Counted from the first letter of the stretch, positions 1-9,573 are shown. The stretch is 25,205 bases of DNA from Zelonia costaricensis (GCA_030849075.1 JASAOO010003148.1:1-25205); one strand, 5' to 3'. Notes: generated from the sequence alone by a model not told the origin. Numbers and translations are program-made.

Positions 1-476
1 TGGTGCGCTCCTTCCTCTCTCCACCTGTGTCTGCCTCTCGTATGTGTGTGTGTGTGTGCGTGCATGTCCTCCTCGCTTGTTTCTGCGTCTTGTAGATGAG
101 CAAAGACTTGTGACTACCTCATTTCTTCTTACTGCGTGCTGTCACTCACTTCGCCTCTGTTATCGCCCTCTGTGCCGCTCAACCTCTTCTCCTTCCCGAT
201 CACCTCCGTTCACGCCGCACCGCACAGGGGTGCGGTCGAGCTAACGAACCAGCGCCACCAGCCAAAGGCGACACAGAATAGAAGAGGTCTGGTGTGTAGC
301 GTAGCGGCCTCCAATGCCAGAAGAGCGCATTCACACGCGGTCTGACGCAAGGCGTGACACGACATCTCGATGCCCCCCACTCTGGCTCCTACACGTCTCG
401 TCTTTCCCACGCCCTCTTCGCTCTGCTCTATCGGACGACTAGGCCATCAGGGGGCACGCTTGCTTCAGACCGCTCG

Positions 477-516
477 CCCCCCCCCTCTCCCCTCCCCCCT
501 CCCCCGTGCTTTGCAG
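477..516 (+). promoter_or_regulatory. Candidate spliced-leader acceptor for gene 1 (distal)
   Basis: A C/T tract with runs of 9, 4, 6 and 5 C residues ends in ttgcag, with the AG at 515-516. This is the textbook form of a trypanosomatid trans-splice acceptor and would give a 5' UTR of about 330 nt. A second acceptor lies at 811-835, so the one actually used is not decided by sequence. Confidence 0.5.
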
Positions 517-810
517 AGTCGCATCGCACTCCACAGGTGTGCTCTCAGCGCTCGCACGCTCGCGCCACGTCGCGCAGCCACCGCAGAAGGCGTGCCACTC
601 CACTTCACTGTCGAACGCCGTCCAGTCGGTGGCATCTCTGTATCCGCAGCGCCACCCCGTCACCTCGCCCCCACCCGCCCCCGCCTCGGTGCGCGGTGCT
701 CGCGGGGCGTCGCCCATCCCCGTTCCCTCTCTCGCGCCTCAACCCGAGCGCAACAACTCTCGATTCACATCGACCAACAAGACATCCTACACTTGCGGCG
801 TGCGCTTCGC

Positions 811-835
811 TCTCCTCCTTTGCTTTGACTTTTAG
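811..835 (+). promoter_or_regulatory. Candidate spliced-leader acceptor for gene 1 (proximal)
   Basis: A T/C-rich tract ends in ttttag with the AG at 834-835. Use of this site would leave only 11 nt between the splice junction and the ATG at 847, plus the added spliced leader. It competes with the stronger-looking C-rich tract ending at 516. Confidence 0.45.
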
Positions 836-846
836 AAACAAACGCC

Positions 847-3576
847 ATGTCCGGCGGGTCCTACGCGGAGATGATGGCGCGGCCCGCCGCCCTGCGCAGG
901 CCGCTGTCGTACACCCCGAGCTCTGCTGCCGGCACAAGAGCGCAGCCCACCGTGTCGCCACGCCGCCGACGTCAGCTCGCGCCGCCGCCGCGCGCTGCCA
1001 CTTCGACGTCTGCCATCGCCGAGTCCCCGCGTCGGCTGCTGTCCTACTACCTCTCCAAGGCCGCGTACAACACGGAGGCTGACGAGGAGCTCGCGGAAGA
1101 GGGGGCGGCGAACGTGCAAGTCGTTGCGGACACCACGGCTCTCAGTGACACGAGCGACCCCGGCGACGAAGCCTACCAGGACGCAAGCGTTGCTCAGGAA
1201 GCATCTGCACTGGAGCGGCGCACGCTGCAGGCCCCGTCGCCCCCCACCTCGTCTCCGTCGCTCCGTCCTCCACCGTTCCGAGGTGCTGGGGCAGCGCTCA
1301 GCTCTTCTGCGACCGTCCCGCTGCCCGCACCGGCCGCCTTCTCGGCTTCTCTTCGGGCGCACAGTGCCTACGCGGAGAGCGACAAGAACGCAGGCCTGAA
1401 GGTGCTGGAAGAGCGCAGCCTGCGCAACTCAGCGCTCATGACGCCGCCGTGGCAGGACCACACAACGCGCGCGATGTCCTCGGTGCCGCCGCCGTTGCCG
1501 CGTGGTGCGTCGCCGCCGACCTCACCGGCCCCAACAGGCGCTCCGTCCTCCTCCTCCCTGTCTCACCTCGCCGTGTACACCGACGAGCAGCGCCGCGTGT
1601 TCGAGGCGCAGGTGATGCGGCAGGTGGAGGCGCTGCTGGCGGCGCAGTGCAGCGAGAGTCACGCTGAGCTGGAGGCATACCGCGTGGCCGCAGAGGAGGC
1701 ACAGGCCACCCTGCGCAGCATCGAGGCGGCGCTGGAGGAGCAGCTCGGCGGTGCCCAGCACGTGCGCGCAGCTCACCACGGCTCCAGCGCAGACGTCAGC
1801 ACACCTCACCCCACCGCGCCACCCGCCGTGGACACGCTCGCGCTGGACATGTCGCGCGTTGCGGCGGAGGCCGCAGAGCCGGCCGCGGCGCAGCTGCTGG
1901 ACGGCATCATGCACATCCACGACGGCGAGGACGTGCCGGCGGTGCTGCGGCGCACCGTGCAGCGCCTATTCCTTGACCTCACACGCGCGCTGGTACCGCC
2001 CGTCATGACCTTCGTGGAGCAGCGCGGGCACTGCGAGGGGGCAGCAGACAACGCAACGGCGACACCAGGTCATGCTACCGATGGGCGAGAGGCATTTTCG
2101 GGCGCGGCGGCCGAGGCACTGCGACGGGCGCAGGCCGAGGCGGCGGCGCTGCAGGAGGAGGTGAACGCGCTGCGGCGCACCCTTCGCAGCGGGGCCGCAC
2201 AGCTGCGGCTGCCTTCATCGCCTGCGTCGACAGCGTCCGCCGTCATCGCGGCCGCCGGCACCTCAAGTCGACCGGTGCCCCACCCCAGCCGCTGCCTGCA
2301 CCCCTCGCAGGTGGAGCTCATCGAGTCGCTTCAGGATTGCCTCTTCGCGGAGTGCCATGCCGCGCTGACGCGTAGTCGCAGCGAGGCCCTCGCACTGCGT
2401 CACGCCCTCGAGGAAGAACGCCGGCAGCACTTCCTGACACGTCTTCGTCTTCTCAAGGCGCCATCAGCAGCAACGACAGCCCCTTCTGCGCGCACCACGG
2501 CGGTTGACGCGCCACTCACCAGCGCCTCTCCACCTCCGAGGGATGTCAGTACCGCATTCGGTGCACTGAGCAGTGTCCCCAGCGAGCCGCCACGCACGTT
2601 GCGTGCAGCACCGCCGGTCGTCGTGGCCACCGACATCGATGGCCGAGACAGAGAGGCCCCCGCAGGTCGGCGCAGCATCAGCGGCAGCGGCTCCCCTCCG
2701 CGTATGCGGGACTCGTCCACCACCCAGAGCCCCCCTTCGCCGTCGCTCGAGATGCATGACGAGGACACGCACACACCCGCCGCTGCGACGAAGCGCGTGC
2801 CGCCGCCCTCTTCCGCTCTGCCGCACACGCAGCGCCAGTGGTCACCCGCCGCGGCGTCGCCGCTCGCTTTTGCCTCGGGGAGTCGCAGAGGGGCCGTGGA
2901 CGAGGAAGAGCCCTTTGGTGAGGAGGCCGAGAAGGCCAATGCGCGCCATGCGCTTCCGCTTCGCATGGTTGCACACCAACGACAACGACCCGCTCCGTCG
3001 CACTCCTCGAGCACCGCAGCGCCGAGCACGACGCGCTCCCTGGAGACAGCGATGCGGGTGGCGGAGGAGGTGCTTCGTACGACGGCCGCGCCGGCCGAAC
3101 CGGCGACGCATCCGTACCTGCGCGATGGGGCAGGCGACGCGCGCACTCGCTGGCGGGGCGACAGCAGCGGCATCGACGGCGATTGGGATCGCGCGGCGAT
3201 GCCCCGGTCGCGTGTAGCGGAGCGCTCCGTCTCCTTCGTGGATGCTCACGATGGCACGCTGATGGAGAGGGATGGCGTAGTGAGGCGACCGCCGCTGCAG
3301 CGCGCCGCCGCCGCCTCTGCGTCCACGTCGATTCGCGTGCTGAGCAGCTCGTCTACAGGCGGTGGGGTGACTGACGGGAGCGGCCTCGGCGGCAGCCGCA
3401 TAGGCGCTGGCGCTAGCGCAGGGCTCGGGTCTTCGGCGGAAGCGTTGTGGGGCGACCGTGGTGGGAGCAGCCCCACGACACCGGCTGGAGGTTTTCCTGG
3501 GCTCCACCCCGGGGACTACGAGAAGCGTGTGTGGGACAAGACGGTGGAGCTGCTAAGCCGGTACGCCGTCACGTAG
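847..3576 (+). CDS. Coiled-coil, low-complexity protein of unknown function
   Basis: I do not recognise this 909-residue protein. The N-terminal ~240 residues are rich in Ala, Pro, Ser and Arg. Three helical, coiled-coil-like segments follow. The first is at about residues 243-303 (many Glu, Gln, Ala and Leu, beginning TDEQRRVFEAQV). The second is at about 417-452 (AEAAALQEEVNALRRTL). The third is at about 487-535 (HALEEERRQHFLTRLRLL). Residues ~540-880 are Ser/Pro/Ala/Gly-rich and probably disordered. The last ~20 residues form a compact charged helix-like end (YEKRVWDKTVELLSRY) that may be a binding motif. No signal peptide or membrane segment is visible. The architecture is typical of cytoskeletal or basal-body scaffold proteins, but that is only inference. 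The start is the first in-frame ATG after the candidate acceptor at 835, and codon use is strongly GC3-rich throughout. Confidence 0.88.
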   Translation: MSGGSYAEMMARPAALRRPLSYTPSSAAGTRAQPTVSPRRRRQLAPPPRAATSTSAIAESPRRLLSYYLSKAAYNTEADEELAEEGAANVQVVADTTALSDTSDPGDEAYQDASVAQEASALERRTLQAPSPPTSSPSLRPPPFRGAGAALSSSATVPLPAPAAFSASLRAHSAYAESDKNAGLKVLEERSLRNSALMTPPWQDHTTRAMSSVPPPLPRGASPPTSPAPTGAPSSSSLSHLAVYTDEQRRVFEAQVMRQVEALLAAQCSESHAELEAYRVAAEEAQATLRSIEAALEEQLGGAQHVRAAHHGSSADVSTPHPTAPPAVDTLALDMSRVAAEAAEPAAAQLLDGIMHIHDGEDVPAVLRRTVQRLFLDLTRALVPPVMTFVEQRGHCEGAADNATATPGHATDGREAFSGAAAEALRRAQAEAAALQEEVNALRRTLRSGAAQLRLPSSPASTASAVIAAAGTSSRPVPHPSRCLHPSQVELIESLQDCLFAECHAALTRSRSEALALRHALEEERRQHFLTRLRLLKAPSAATTAPSARTTAVDAPLTSASPPPRDVSTAFGALSSVPSEPPRTLRAAPPVVVATDIDGRDREAPAGRRSISGSGSPPRMRDSSTTQSPPSPSLEMHDEDTHTPAAATKRVPPPSSALPHTQRQWSPAAASPLAFASGSRRGAVDEEEPFGEEAEKANARHALPLRMVAHQRQRPAPSHSSSTAAPSTTRSLETAMRVAEEVLRTTAAPAEPATHPYLRDGAGDARTRWRGDSSGIDGDWDRAAMPRSRVAERSVSFVDAHDGTLMERDGVVRRPPLQRAAAASASTSIRVLSSSSTGGGVTDGSGLGGSRIGAGASAGLGSSAEALWGDRGGSSPTTPAGGFPGLHPGDYEKRVWDKTVELLSRYAVT

Positions 3577-4589
3577 GCACCCCCAGGTGTTGAAGAGTGC
3601 ACGCGCATTTCTGCGAAAGAAGACGCGAAAACAAAAGATCGAAGTGTTTGGTTCCGTCAAGTCGCCAGCGCACGCGCACGACCACGGCGACGGAGTCCCT
3701 TTTGTTCCCACTGTTAGCGGAGCCGAGCACCAGCTTGTTGCCTTGTGTTGTTCTGCAGGGCAAGCTCGTGGAGAGTGACGGACGCGACCATGGCCAAGGA
3801 CGGCTACATCCGCCGCCTCAGCCTCAGTCTCTATCTGCGTGTGTAGCTGCTGCTCGTCCAGTGCTGCGTCACGTGTACCGCGTTCCTAGCCCCCTCTCTC
3901 CCCCCCACAAACGCCGTCTCACCCACACCCACGCACACGCACACATGCGCGCGCGACCATCTTTCAGTTGCCATTGACATCCTGGCAACAGCTGTATTGC
4001 AATCACCTGCCTCACCGCGGTCTTTGGTGGCAGCCGCAGCCGCGCGACTGCGTCCTTGACGGCCTGGCGTTCGCACCCACGTCACACTTCCACGACTGTG
4101 TAGCTCAGTTGCCTCTTTCCTATTTACTTCTCGCCCCCCCCCCTCTTTGCATTGCGTGCGCGTACTCAGAACCTGGCGGCGTAACGAGAGGGACACTGCC
4201 CCAAGGTCCACGCTGCCCTCGCAGCAGAAGAGGACCAAACACCCGCCCTCTAGCTCCGCGTGCACACGCGAACCCACGCGCAGCCCTCCGCTCCCTCCTG
4301 TGTGCGCGTTGGGTGTGCGTGTGTGTGTGTGTGCTCGATCTCATTTTTGAGTTTTGTGCTTCTCCTCCATTTCTTCGCTTCAGTTCGGCCCCCCCCCTCC
4401 CCCGCGTCTTTTCCATCTTGTTGTTCGCCCTTTGTGTCACGGTCGTCTGCTGCCGCCGTTTCGCGCATCACGACTCGTGAACACCCGCCCCTCGTGCTTG
4501 CACCGTCCTCCCCACCCCCGTGTCACAACTCCACCCTTCCCTCTCCTCCTCTGACATTCAACTGGCGCTGTGCGCGCTCGGGCGGCACA
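3577..4589. other. Intergenic region between genes 1 and 2
   Basis: About 1 kb without a credible gene. It should hold the 3' UTR of gene 1 and the 5' UTR of gene 2. Visible elements are a CA-rich run (about 3924-3950), a TG run (about 4312-4333) and T/C tracts leading to the acceptor at 4382-4383. Short open frames here are compositionally biased and have no recognisable domains. Confidence 0.7.
4339..4383 (+). promoter_or_regulatory. Predicted spliced-leader acceptor for the Arf GEF gene
   Basis: A T/C-rich stretch (ctcatttttgag, then cttctcctccatttcttcgc) ends in cttcag with the AG at 4382-4383. No AG dinucleotide occurs between that point and the ATG at 4590, so any acceptor for this start must lie at or upstream of 4383. 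The predicted 5' UTR is 206 nt. The long C/T tracts inside the leader (4389-4404 and 4501-4550) are not followed by an AG before the ATG. Confidence 0.65.
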
Positions 4590-7500
4590 ATGTTGTCCTC
4601 CTCCTTCGCGTTGGCCTCGCGCAGCGGCCCGGGCCCGACGCCGGAGCTGACGCGCGGCGCCGTGGAGGCGTGCCGTGTCGTCCTGCACGAGGTGCGCCGC
4701 CGCGTAGATGCGAGCATCACGAACGCTGCCGTGAAGGCGGAGCTGCGACAGGGCATTAAGTTGGCAGAGGCCTCGCTCACCACAGCAGTGGAGCACCTCA
4801 CATCGGCTGCCACACACCGCAGCCTCTCCAGCGGCAGCGCCGCCTACGCACACCAAACCGCCGCCGCCGCCGCCCTGCTCATGTCCAGCGTAGAGACACA
4901 AGCGCATCTGCACGGCACCAGACCTTCCGCCCCCACCGTGGTGCATCACGTGAAGGGGACCCGAGGTCAGGGCACCGCCACGGCCTCCCCACACGACCAC
5001 AGCCACAGCCAACACCCGGATCAGAATCCCCACCTGCCCCACCCATCCACGCCGCCGCCGGCCTCGCCGTCCACGCCGCCGCTACCCACAAAGGAAGACA
5101 CCGTAACGCGGCCAACCACAACAGCGATGGCGCCGACGCAGTCCGGCACGAGCGCGGCATGGTCGCCCACGTGGCAGAGCAGCAGCACCACGATCTCGGG
5201 CGAGGACGATGGGACGCGCACGGAGAAGCCGCTGTCGGACTCGTCGCTCGGTGGCAGTGGCAACAGTGGTGGCCCGCGCATTCCCGTCCCGGCCCGGCCC
5301 ACGGACGCGACGCAGGCGCACCTGCCTTTCTGCACCGCCGCGCAGAGTGCGGCGGTCTGGGGCTACGTGCTGAGCGCCGTGTACTGGAGGCGGCGCAAGC
5401 TCACCGAGTACGCGGTCACGGCGCTGGAGCTGCTGCTGCGGGCCCTGCCCGTGCCGACCGACCTCGTCGTGACGCTCCTCGTCGACCCCACGGCGCTGAC
5501 CGCGGATGGAGGTGCCGGCGGCAGGGGACGGCGGCCGCAGCGGCGGACGGGGCGCCAGACACTCCTCGCCCCCACCGCGGTGTACTTCGTTCTGACCGAG
5601 TGCCTCCTGCAGAGCTTCTCGGAGCCGGCGGTGCAGATGCGTGCGCTGAACATTCTGTTCGAGCTCCTGCGTGCAAGCGAGCTGGCGACAGCGCAGACCG
5701 GCAAGGGCAGCGGCGCTGGGCGGTCCACCGAAGAGGGGCTCAACGCGGCCGCCACATTTTTCCGTGGACACGTGGCGATCCGCGTGGTGGAGGCGTGCTT
5801 CAGCGTGGTCACGGATGGGACGCAGGATGGGGTGCGGCACGAGGCCCGCGTGGTGTTGCGCGTCGCGGTGCAGCGGGTGGTACGTGCCTTTGTGACGATG
5901 CGCGTGGGCGACAACGCGGCCACGGCGGAGGCGCCGCCCGGGGTGGAGGGCGGCGTGGCCGGTGTGCACGCGGCCTTCTCCACCGACACAATTCTGACGG
6001 ACTACACCATGGACGTCGACCACAGCGAGCCGTACACGTGGATTCACGTCGTGTCCTCGGGCGCGGCGGCAGCGGCGGCCTCGTCGTCGTTGCCCACCGC
6101 CGCTGCAGGGGCGCCGCGGGCGCGGGGATTCCCGCTCGTGGCCAGTACCGCGGCAGGTGCTGGCGCCGCACGAGCTGCTGCGGCTGGTGATGCTCCAGGT
6201 GTCTCCTCCAACACCGCCACTGTCGTGCCGCTGCTTCAGCCGTCGGAGCAGCTGCAACGGCAAGCACATGCCTTCAACGGCAACGCTGCTGCTGCTGCTG
6301 CTGCTGCCACCGACGCCGCCGCCGAGGCGCTCACTCCCTTCGCAGCAAGCAGGTCTGCTGCTGCTGCTGCTGGACCGCCAGCGGCGCTCATGGCCCTCAT
6401 GAGGCCTACAGAGGGCGATGCATCGGGAGGGCCCCACGATGAGCACGCCGAGCACGAGGGCAGACTGCGGCAGGAGGCGGGTGGTTGCAGCTCTCCGCTG
6501 CGCTCGCAGAACGGCGTTGGCGGCTCCGGCAACCTCGCCGCGACCAACGCATCGCCGATCAACCTGTCCTTCGACCCTCACATCTTCTTTCGTAGCAGCG
6601 TCGACGAGTCGCTGGTGCAGGAGGCGCTGTCGACACTCAACACGCAGGACGGGGCGCTGCCGAGCGCCCTCAAGGACCTGCTCATGATCCTGCGGCGCAT
6701 GGCCCGCTGCGCCGCGCGGCCCTGCACTGGCGTGCCCAACGAGGCCAACCTGGACGTCCGGGTACGCGACCTGGCGCTGTGGGTGCTGGAGAGCGTGCTG
6801 GACTGGCTGCCGGTGTGCAACTGCGAGCAGGAGCACCGCTGTGCGACGTGGATGTCGCTCGTGCTGCACGCGTGCAAGTACGAGCTGCTCGGCAGCATCG
6901 CCAAGAACCTTGCCATGGCGGCACCCTTTGCCCTCTTTGAACGCGCCCTCCACCTACTGGGTATGCTGCTGCGCAAGGTGCACTACCACATGGCCCGCGA
7001 GCTGCACACGCTGCTCGGTGCGTTCCTTGTGCCCCTGATGGGGTCGCAGTACGCCACGTTCCGACAGAAGCACGCGGTGCTCTCGATGGTGCGCCAGCTC
7101 TTTGCCGTGCCGCACCTTTGTGTCTCCTTCTTTGTGAACTACGACTGCAACCCCGCCTTCGACTCTGGCGCTGAGTACGGTGGAATGCTGGAGCTGCTGG
7201 TGGAGCACGTCGTGGAGACGACCTTCCTGGACCACGTGGACGAGAGCGGCGAGGCGTACCCGTGGCTGTCGTCCGACCAGCAGCAGCTCCTGCGCAGCGA
7301 GAGCGTCGTTGTCATGCACACGCTCGTCTCGTCCATGTACCGCTGGATCGCCGAGGACCCGCAGGCGTACGCGCAGAGTCTGCGCCGCGTCGCCCAGCGA
7401 GACGCGCAGCGGCGGCAGTTGCAGCAGGGCGGCCTCGGGGCCCTCGACGCAGCCGAGTCGGCGGAACTCTACCTCGACAACTGGGACACAGCCGACGGCA

Positions 7501-9260
7501 CGACAGAGGTGGCGACGGCGACAGCGGCTGCTGCCGACGAGCACGTGTCAGCGTACGCGCCGAGCGTGGAGGGGGGCGGCAGCAGCGGCGGCGGCGCCCT
7601 CAACGGCAGGACGGGTGAGGAGGGCACTTCGACTCTCGCAGGGGGCGGCAACGTGCCGCTGGCGCTGGATACCGCCTCGGGCGTCGCCATTCCGCACTGG
7701 GGCAAGCACCACAACATCGAGTACCACTGGAAGCACATCCACTACCTCCTGCACGACAAGCGCATAGCCCAGGAGGCGGTGCAGCGCATCAACGCCGGTC
7801 GCTGGAAGGAGGCCAAGGCGCTTCTGGAGAGCCGCGGCTTCATGGCGGCCGCCTCACCGAGTGAGGAGGAGCGCACGAATGCGGCGAGCGTCGCGCCGGG
7901 CAGCTCCAGCTACGCGCTCTTTGCGCGCTTTCTCTTCGAGTACCCTGGCATCTCGCGCGACGCCATCAGCGGCATCTTCGAGAAGGTCAACCACAAGGAT
8001 GGCGCGCCGCGGCTCGTGCTGCAGGAGTACCTGCACTGCTTCTCGTACGCGGACGTCCCGGTTGACGTGGCCATGCGCGACACGACGTGCAAGTTCATGT
8101 CGTGGGACCGCCCGATGTTTGAGGCGAAGGTGTGGGAGACGATCCAGCAGTGCTTCGGCAACGAGTATGCCCGACAGAACCCGAGCTTCATCACGGCCCG
8201 CGACGCCGACACGATGGCGGGCGTGCTGCTGTTCCTGCACTCGAACTTGCACAACCGCGTCGTCAAGAACGACCGCATGCCCGCCTCGCAGTTCGTGCGT
8301 GACGCCAACGCGTGCCTCGAGTTCCCGATGGTGGAAGAGGATCTGCAGGCGATGTTCGAGCGCGTGCTGAGCCGCAAGTGGGAGCTGGACATGTACGGCC
8401 GCACGCCGCAGCAGGCCGAGAAGGAGCGGACGTTGGTGCGCCTCTCTGCGAAGATCCAGCGCGAGCGGGCTGCGCAGTGGCGGCGACAAGCGGCCAGCAG
8501 CGCAAATCACGCACACGGCAACTTCACGGACAGCTCCATCGCGACCGCCGGTGCATGCGCCACGGCAGGAGACGGCGATGTCGCCCCGTCCGAGGACGCG
8601 CAGCCGGGCACGGACGACGGTGAGGTCGACTCACGGCACAGCTCCTTCGCGGCGACGCTCAACGCCGGCGCCGGCGCCGCTGCGGTTGCGGCTGCTGCCA
8701 ACGCTGCGTCAGCACCGACGACGGCGGCAGCGGCGCCGAACCAGAACGCGTCGATGGATGGGAGTCAGCTGCAGGTGTGGCTCAGCAACGACGTGGCGCT
8801 GCTCGACAACACAATTCCAGCCTACATCGACGGCAAGGATGCCCTCAAGACGAAGGACGAGCAGCTGCAGGCCTACCACGAAGTCGCCGCCATCCACCTG
8901 CACAAGCTGGAGTCCGTGCACCGGCTGTACTGCATCGAGGGTGAAGCATACCGGCCGCAGCCGTACATTGTGCCCTACTACGCCGAGCACGTGCGGCAGA
9001 TGCTGCTGTTGACGTACCCGCACGTCATGGCGTCCGTCTTCATGGGGTTTCGCATTTTAGAAGAGGCCCCTATTGCGCGCAAGCTGCTCGACACGGTGCA
9101 GGTGACGTTCGACATCGCCGCTGCCTTTGTGTTGAACCTGCGCGACCTGCGTCCCGCGGTGGAGGAGGTGCGGCAGCGGTACCTGGACGATGAGCGTGCC
9201 TATCAGCTGCTTCCGCCCTCGCGCGCCACCTTCGTTCCGTACCTGCTCAACATTCTGTGA
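4590..9260 (+). CDS. Sec7-domain Arf guanine nucleotide exchange factor, large BIG/GBF type
   Basis: This 1556-residue protein is predicted to load GTP onto Arf GTPases at Golgi/endosomal membranes. The N-terminal ~250 residues are mostly low-complexity, and a DCB/HUS-like helical region follows. The HUS box is clear as FFVNYDCNPAF (Asn850-Tyr-Asp-Cys-Asn854). The Sec7 domain spans about residues 1045-1265. It starts with FARFLFEYPGISRDAI and includes FEAKVWETIQQCFGNEY, where Glu1178 aligns with the catalytic glutamic finger. It continues with FLHSNLHN (Leu-His-Asn 1220-1222) and a C-terminal helix ending SRKWELD. The usual FRLPGE motif is degenerate. A C-terminal helical region (~1390-1556) resembles the start of HDS. 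Ala-rich runs coded by GCT repeats occur near 6287-6309 and 6355-6372. The frame is open further upstream to 4260, but that part is CA/TG repeat and lies largely before the predicted acceptor, so ATG 4590 is preferred. Confidence 0.9.
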   Translation: MLSSSFALASRSGPGPTPELTRGAVEACRVVLHEVRRRVDASITNAAVKAELRQGIKLAEASLTTAVEHLTSAATHRSLSSGSAAYAHQTAAAAALLMSSVETQAHLHGTRPSAPTVVHHVKGTRGQGTATASPHDHSHSQHPDQNPHLPHPSTPPPASPSTPPLPTKEDTVTRPTTTAMAPTQSGTSAAWSPTWQSSSTTISGEDDGTRTEKPLSDSSLGGSGNSGGPRIPVPARPTDATQAHLPFCTAAQSAAVWGYVLSAVYWRRRKLTEYAVTALELLLRALPVPTDLVVTLLVDPTALTADGGAGGRGRRPQRRTGRQTLLAPTAVYFVLTECLLQSFSEPAVQMRALNILFELLRASELATAQTGKGSGAGRSTEEGLNAAATFFRGHVAIRVVEACFSVVTDGTQDGVRHEARVVLRVAVQRVVRAFVTMRVGDNAATAEAPPGVEGGVAGVHAAFSTDTILTDYTMDVDHSEPYTWIHVVSSGAAAAAASSSLPTAAAGAPRARGFPLVASTAAGAGAARAAAAGDAPGVSSNTATVVPLLQPSEQLQRQAHAFNGNAAAAAAAATDAAAEALTPFAASRSAAAAAGPPAALMALMRPTEGDASGGPHDEHAEHEGRLRQEAGGCSSPLRSQNGVGGSGNLAATNASPINLSFDPHIFFRSSVDESLVQEALSTLNTQDGALPSALKDLLMILRRMARCAARPCTGVPNEANLDVRVRDLALWVLESVLDWLPVCNCEQEHRCATWMSLVLHACKYELLGSIAKNLAMAAPFALFERALHLLGMLLRKVHYHMARELHTLLGAFLVPLMGSQYATFRQKHAVLSMVRQLFAVPHLCVSFFVNYDCNPAFDSGAEYGGMLELLVEHVVETTFLDHVDESGEAYPWLSSDQQQLLRSESVVVMHTLVSSMYRWIAEDPQAYAQSLRRVAQRDAQRRQLQQGGLGALDAAESAELYLDNWDTADGTTEVATATAAAADEHVSAYAPSVEGGGSSGGGALNGRTGEEGTSTLAGGGNVPLALDTASGVAIPHWGKHHNIEYHWKHIHYLLHDKRIAQEAVQRINAGRWKEAKALLESRGFMAAASPSEEERTNAASVAPGSSSYALFARFLFEYPGISRDAISGIFEKVNHKDGAPRLVLQEYLHCFSYADVPVDVAMRDTTCKFMSWDRPMFEAKVWETIQQCFGNEYARQNPSFITARDADTMAGVLLFLHSNLHNRVVKNDRMPASQFVRDANACLEFPMVEEDLQAMFERVLSRKWELDMYGRTPQQAEKERTLVRLSAKIQRERAAQWRRQAASSANHAHGNFTDSSIATAGACATAGDGDVAPSEDAQPGTDDGEVDSRHSSFAATLNAGAGAAAVAAAANAASAPTTAAAAPNQNASMDGSQLQVWLSNDVALLDNTIPAYIDGKDALKTKDEQLQAYHEVAAIHLHKLESVHRLYCIEGEAYRPQPYIVPYYAEHVRQMLLLTYPHVMASVFMGFRILEEAPIARKLLDTVQVTFDIAAAFVLNLRDLRPAVEEVRQRYLDDERAYQLLPPSRATFVPYLLNIL
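6286..6372 (+). repeat. GCT trinucleotide repeats coding poly-alanine
   Basis: Two GCT/CTG tracts lie in the linker between the low-complexity N-terminal half and the HUS region of the Arf GEF: about eight units at 6284-6309 and about six at 6354-6372. They encode Ala runs in a disordered linker and are likely to vary in length between strains. Confidence 0.8.
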
Positions 9261-9269
9261 AGCGCAACG

Positions 9270-9573
9270 TTGTGTATGTGTGTGTGTGTGTCAAGGCCCT
9301 GCATCGGGAGGGTAAGTGGGGGAATACGGGGGCTCCACAAGCGTGGTCGCACCTATCTCTCGGGTAGGGCGACCCTGAGCTGGCCGGCGAGGTGCGCGCC
9401 TCCACTTTTGCCGCCTCGATGCCCCCCTTCCTCCTTCTCCTCGTCAGCTCCACGTTGCGTGCTCACTCCTTCGCCTGATGTTTGTTGCATCTCTCTGCAC
9501 GCATGTACCTGCCTGAGCGAAGGATCGGAAACGCTATAGACACATCCAGACATACACACACACACACACACAC
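9270..9573 (+). repeat. TG tract and complementary CA tract
   Basis: The TG-rich tract at 9270-9291 and the CA-rich tract at 9551-9573 are reverse complements over about 20 bases, including an off-register TA step in each. In the transcript they could pair and enclose a loop of about 260 nt. Confidence 0.75.

Larger units (their letters stand above)
1..846. other. Intergenic / 5' flank of the first gene
   Basis: No credible gene is seen. The stretch begins with pyrimidine-rich sequence and a TG microsatellite (about 42-61). It then has mixed GC-rich sequence, and a very long C/T tract at 477-510 followed by an AG at 515-516. Small open frames here lack domain signals and overlap one another in several frames, as expected of GC-rich UTR sequence. 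Confidence 0.7.

Noticed and set aside
354..1082. Open frame of 242 codons overlapping the start of gene 1
   Set aside because: It runs through the C-rich splice tract and then overlaps gene 1 in another frame. Composition is Pro/Arg/Ser-rich with no domain.
4260..4589. N-terminal extension of the Arf GEF by 110 codons
   Set aside because: The extension is coded by CA/TG repeats and polypyrimidine sequence and mostly precedes the predicted splice acceptor at 4382-4383.
5082..6953. Open frame of 623 codons on the - strand opposite the Arf GEF
   Set aside because: Same reason: it shadows a real gene in GC-rich DNA, has low-complexity Arg/His-rich content, and no neighbouring gene is on the - strand.
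7962..7982. Loss of the Sec7 catalytic glutamate at the AISGIFEK position
   Set aside because: I first compared this with the IGDYLG motif as if it held the catalytic residue. The glutamic finger is in the later FRLPGE motif, where a glutamate (codon at 8121-8123) is kept.
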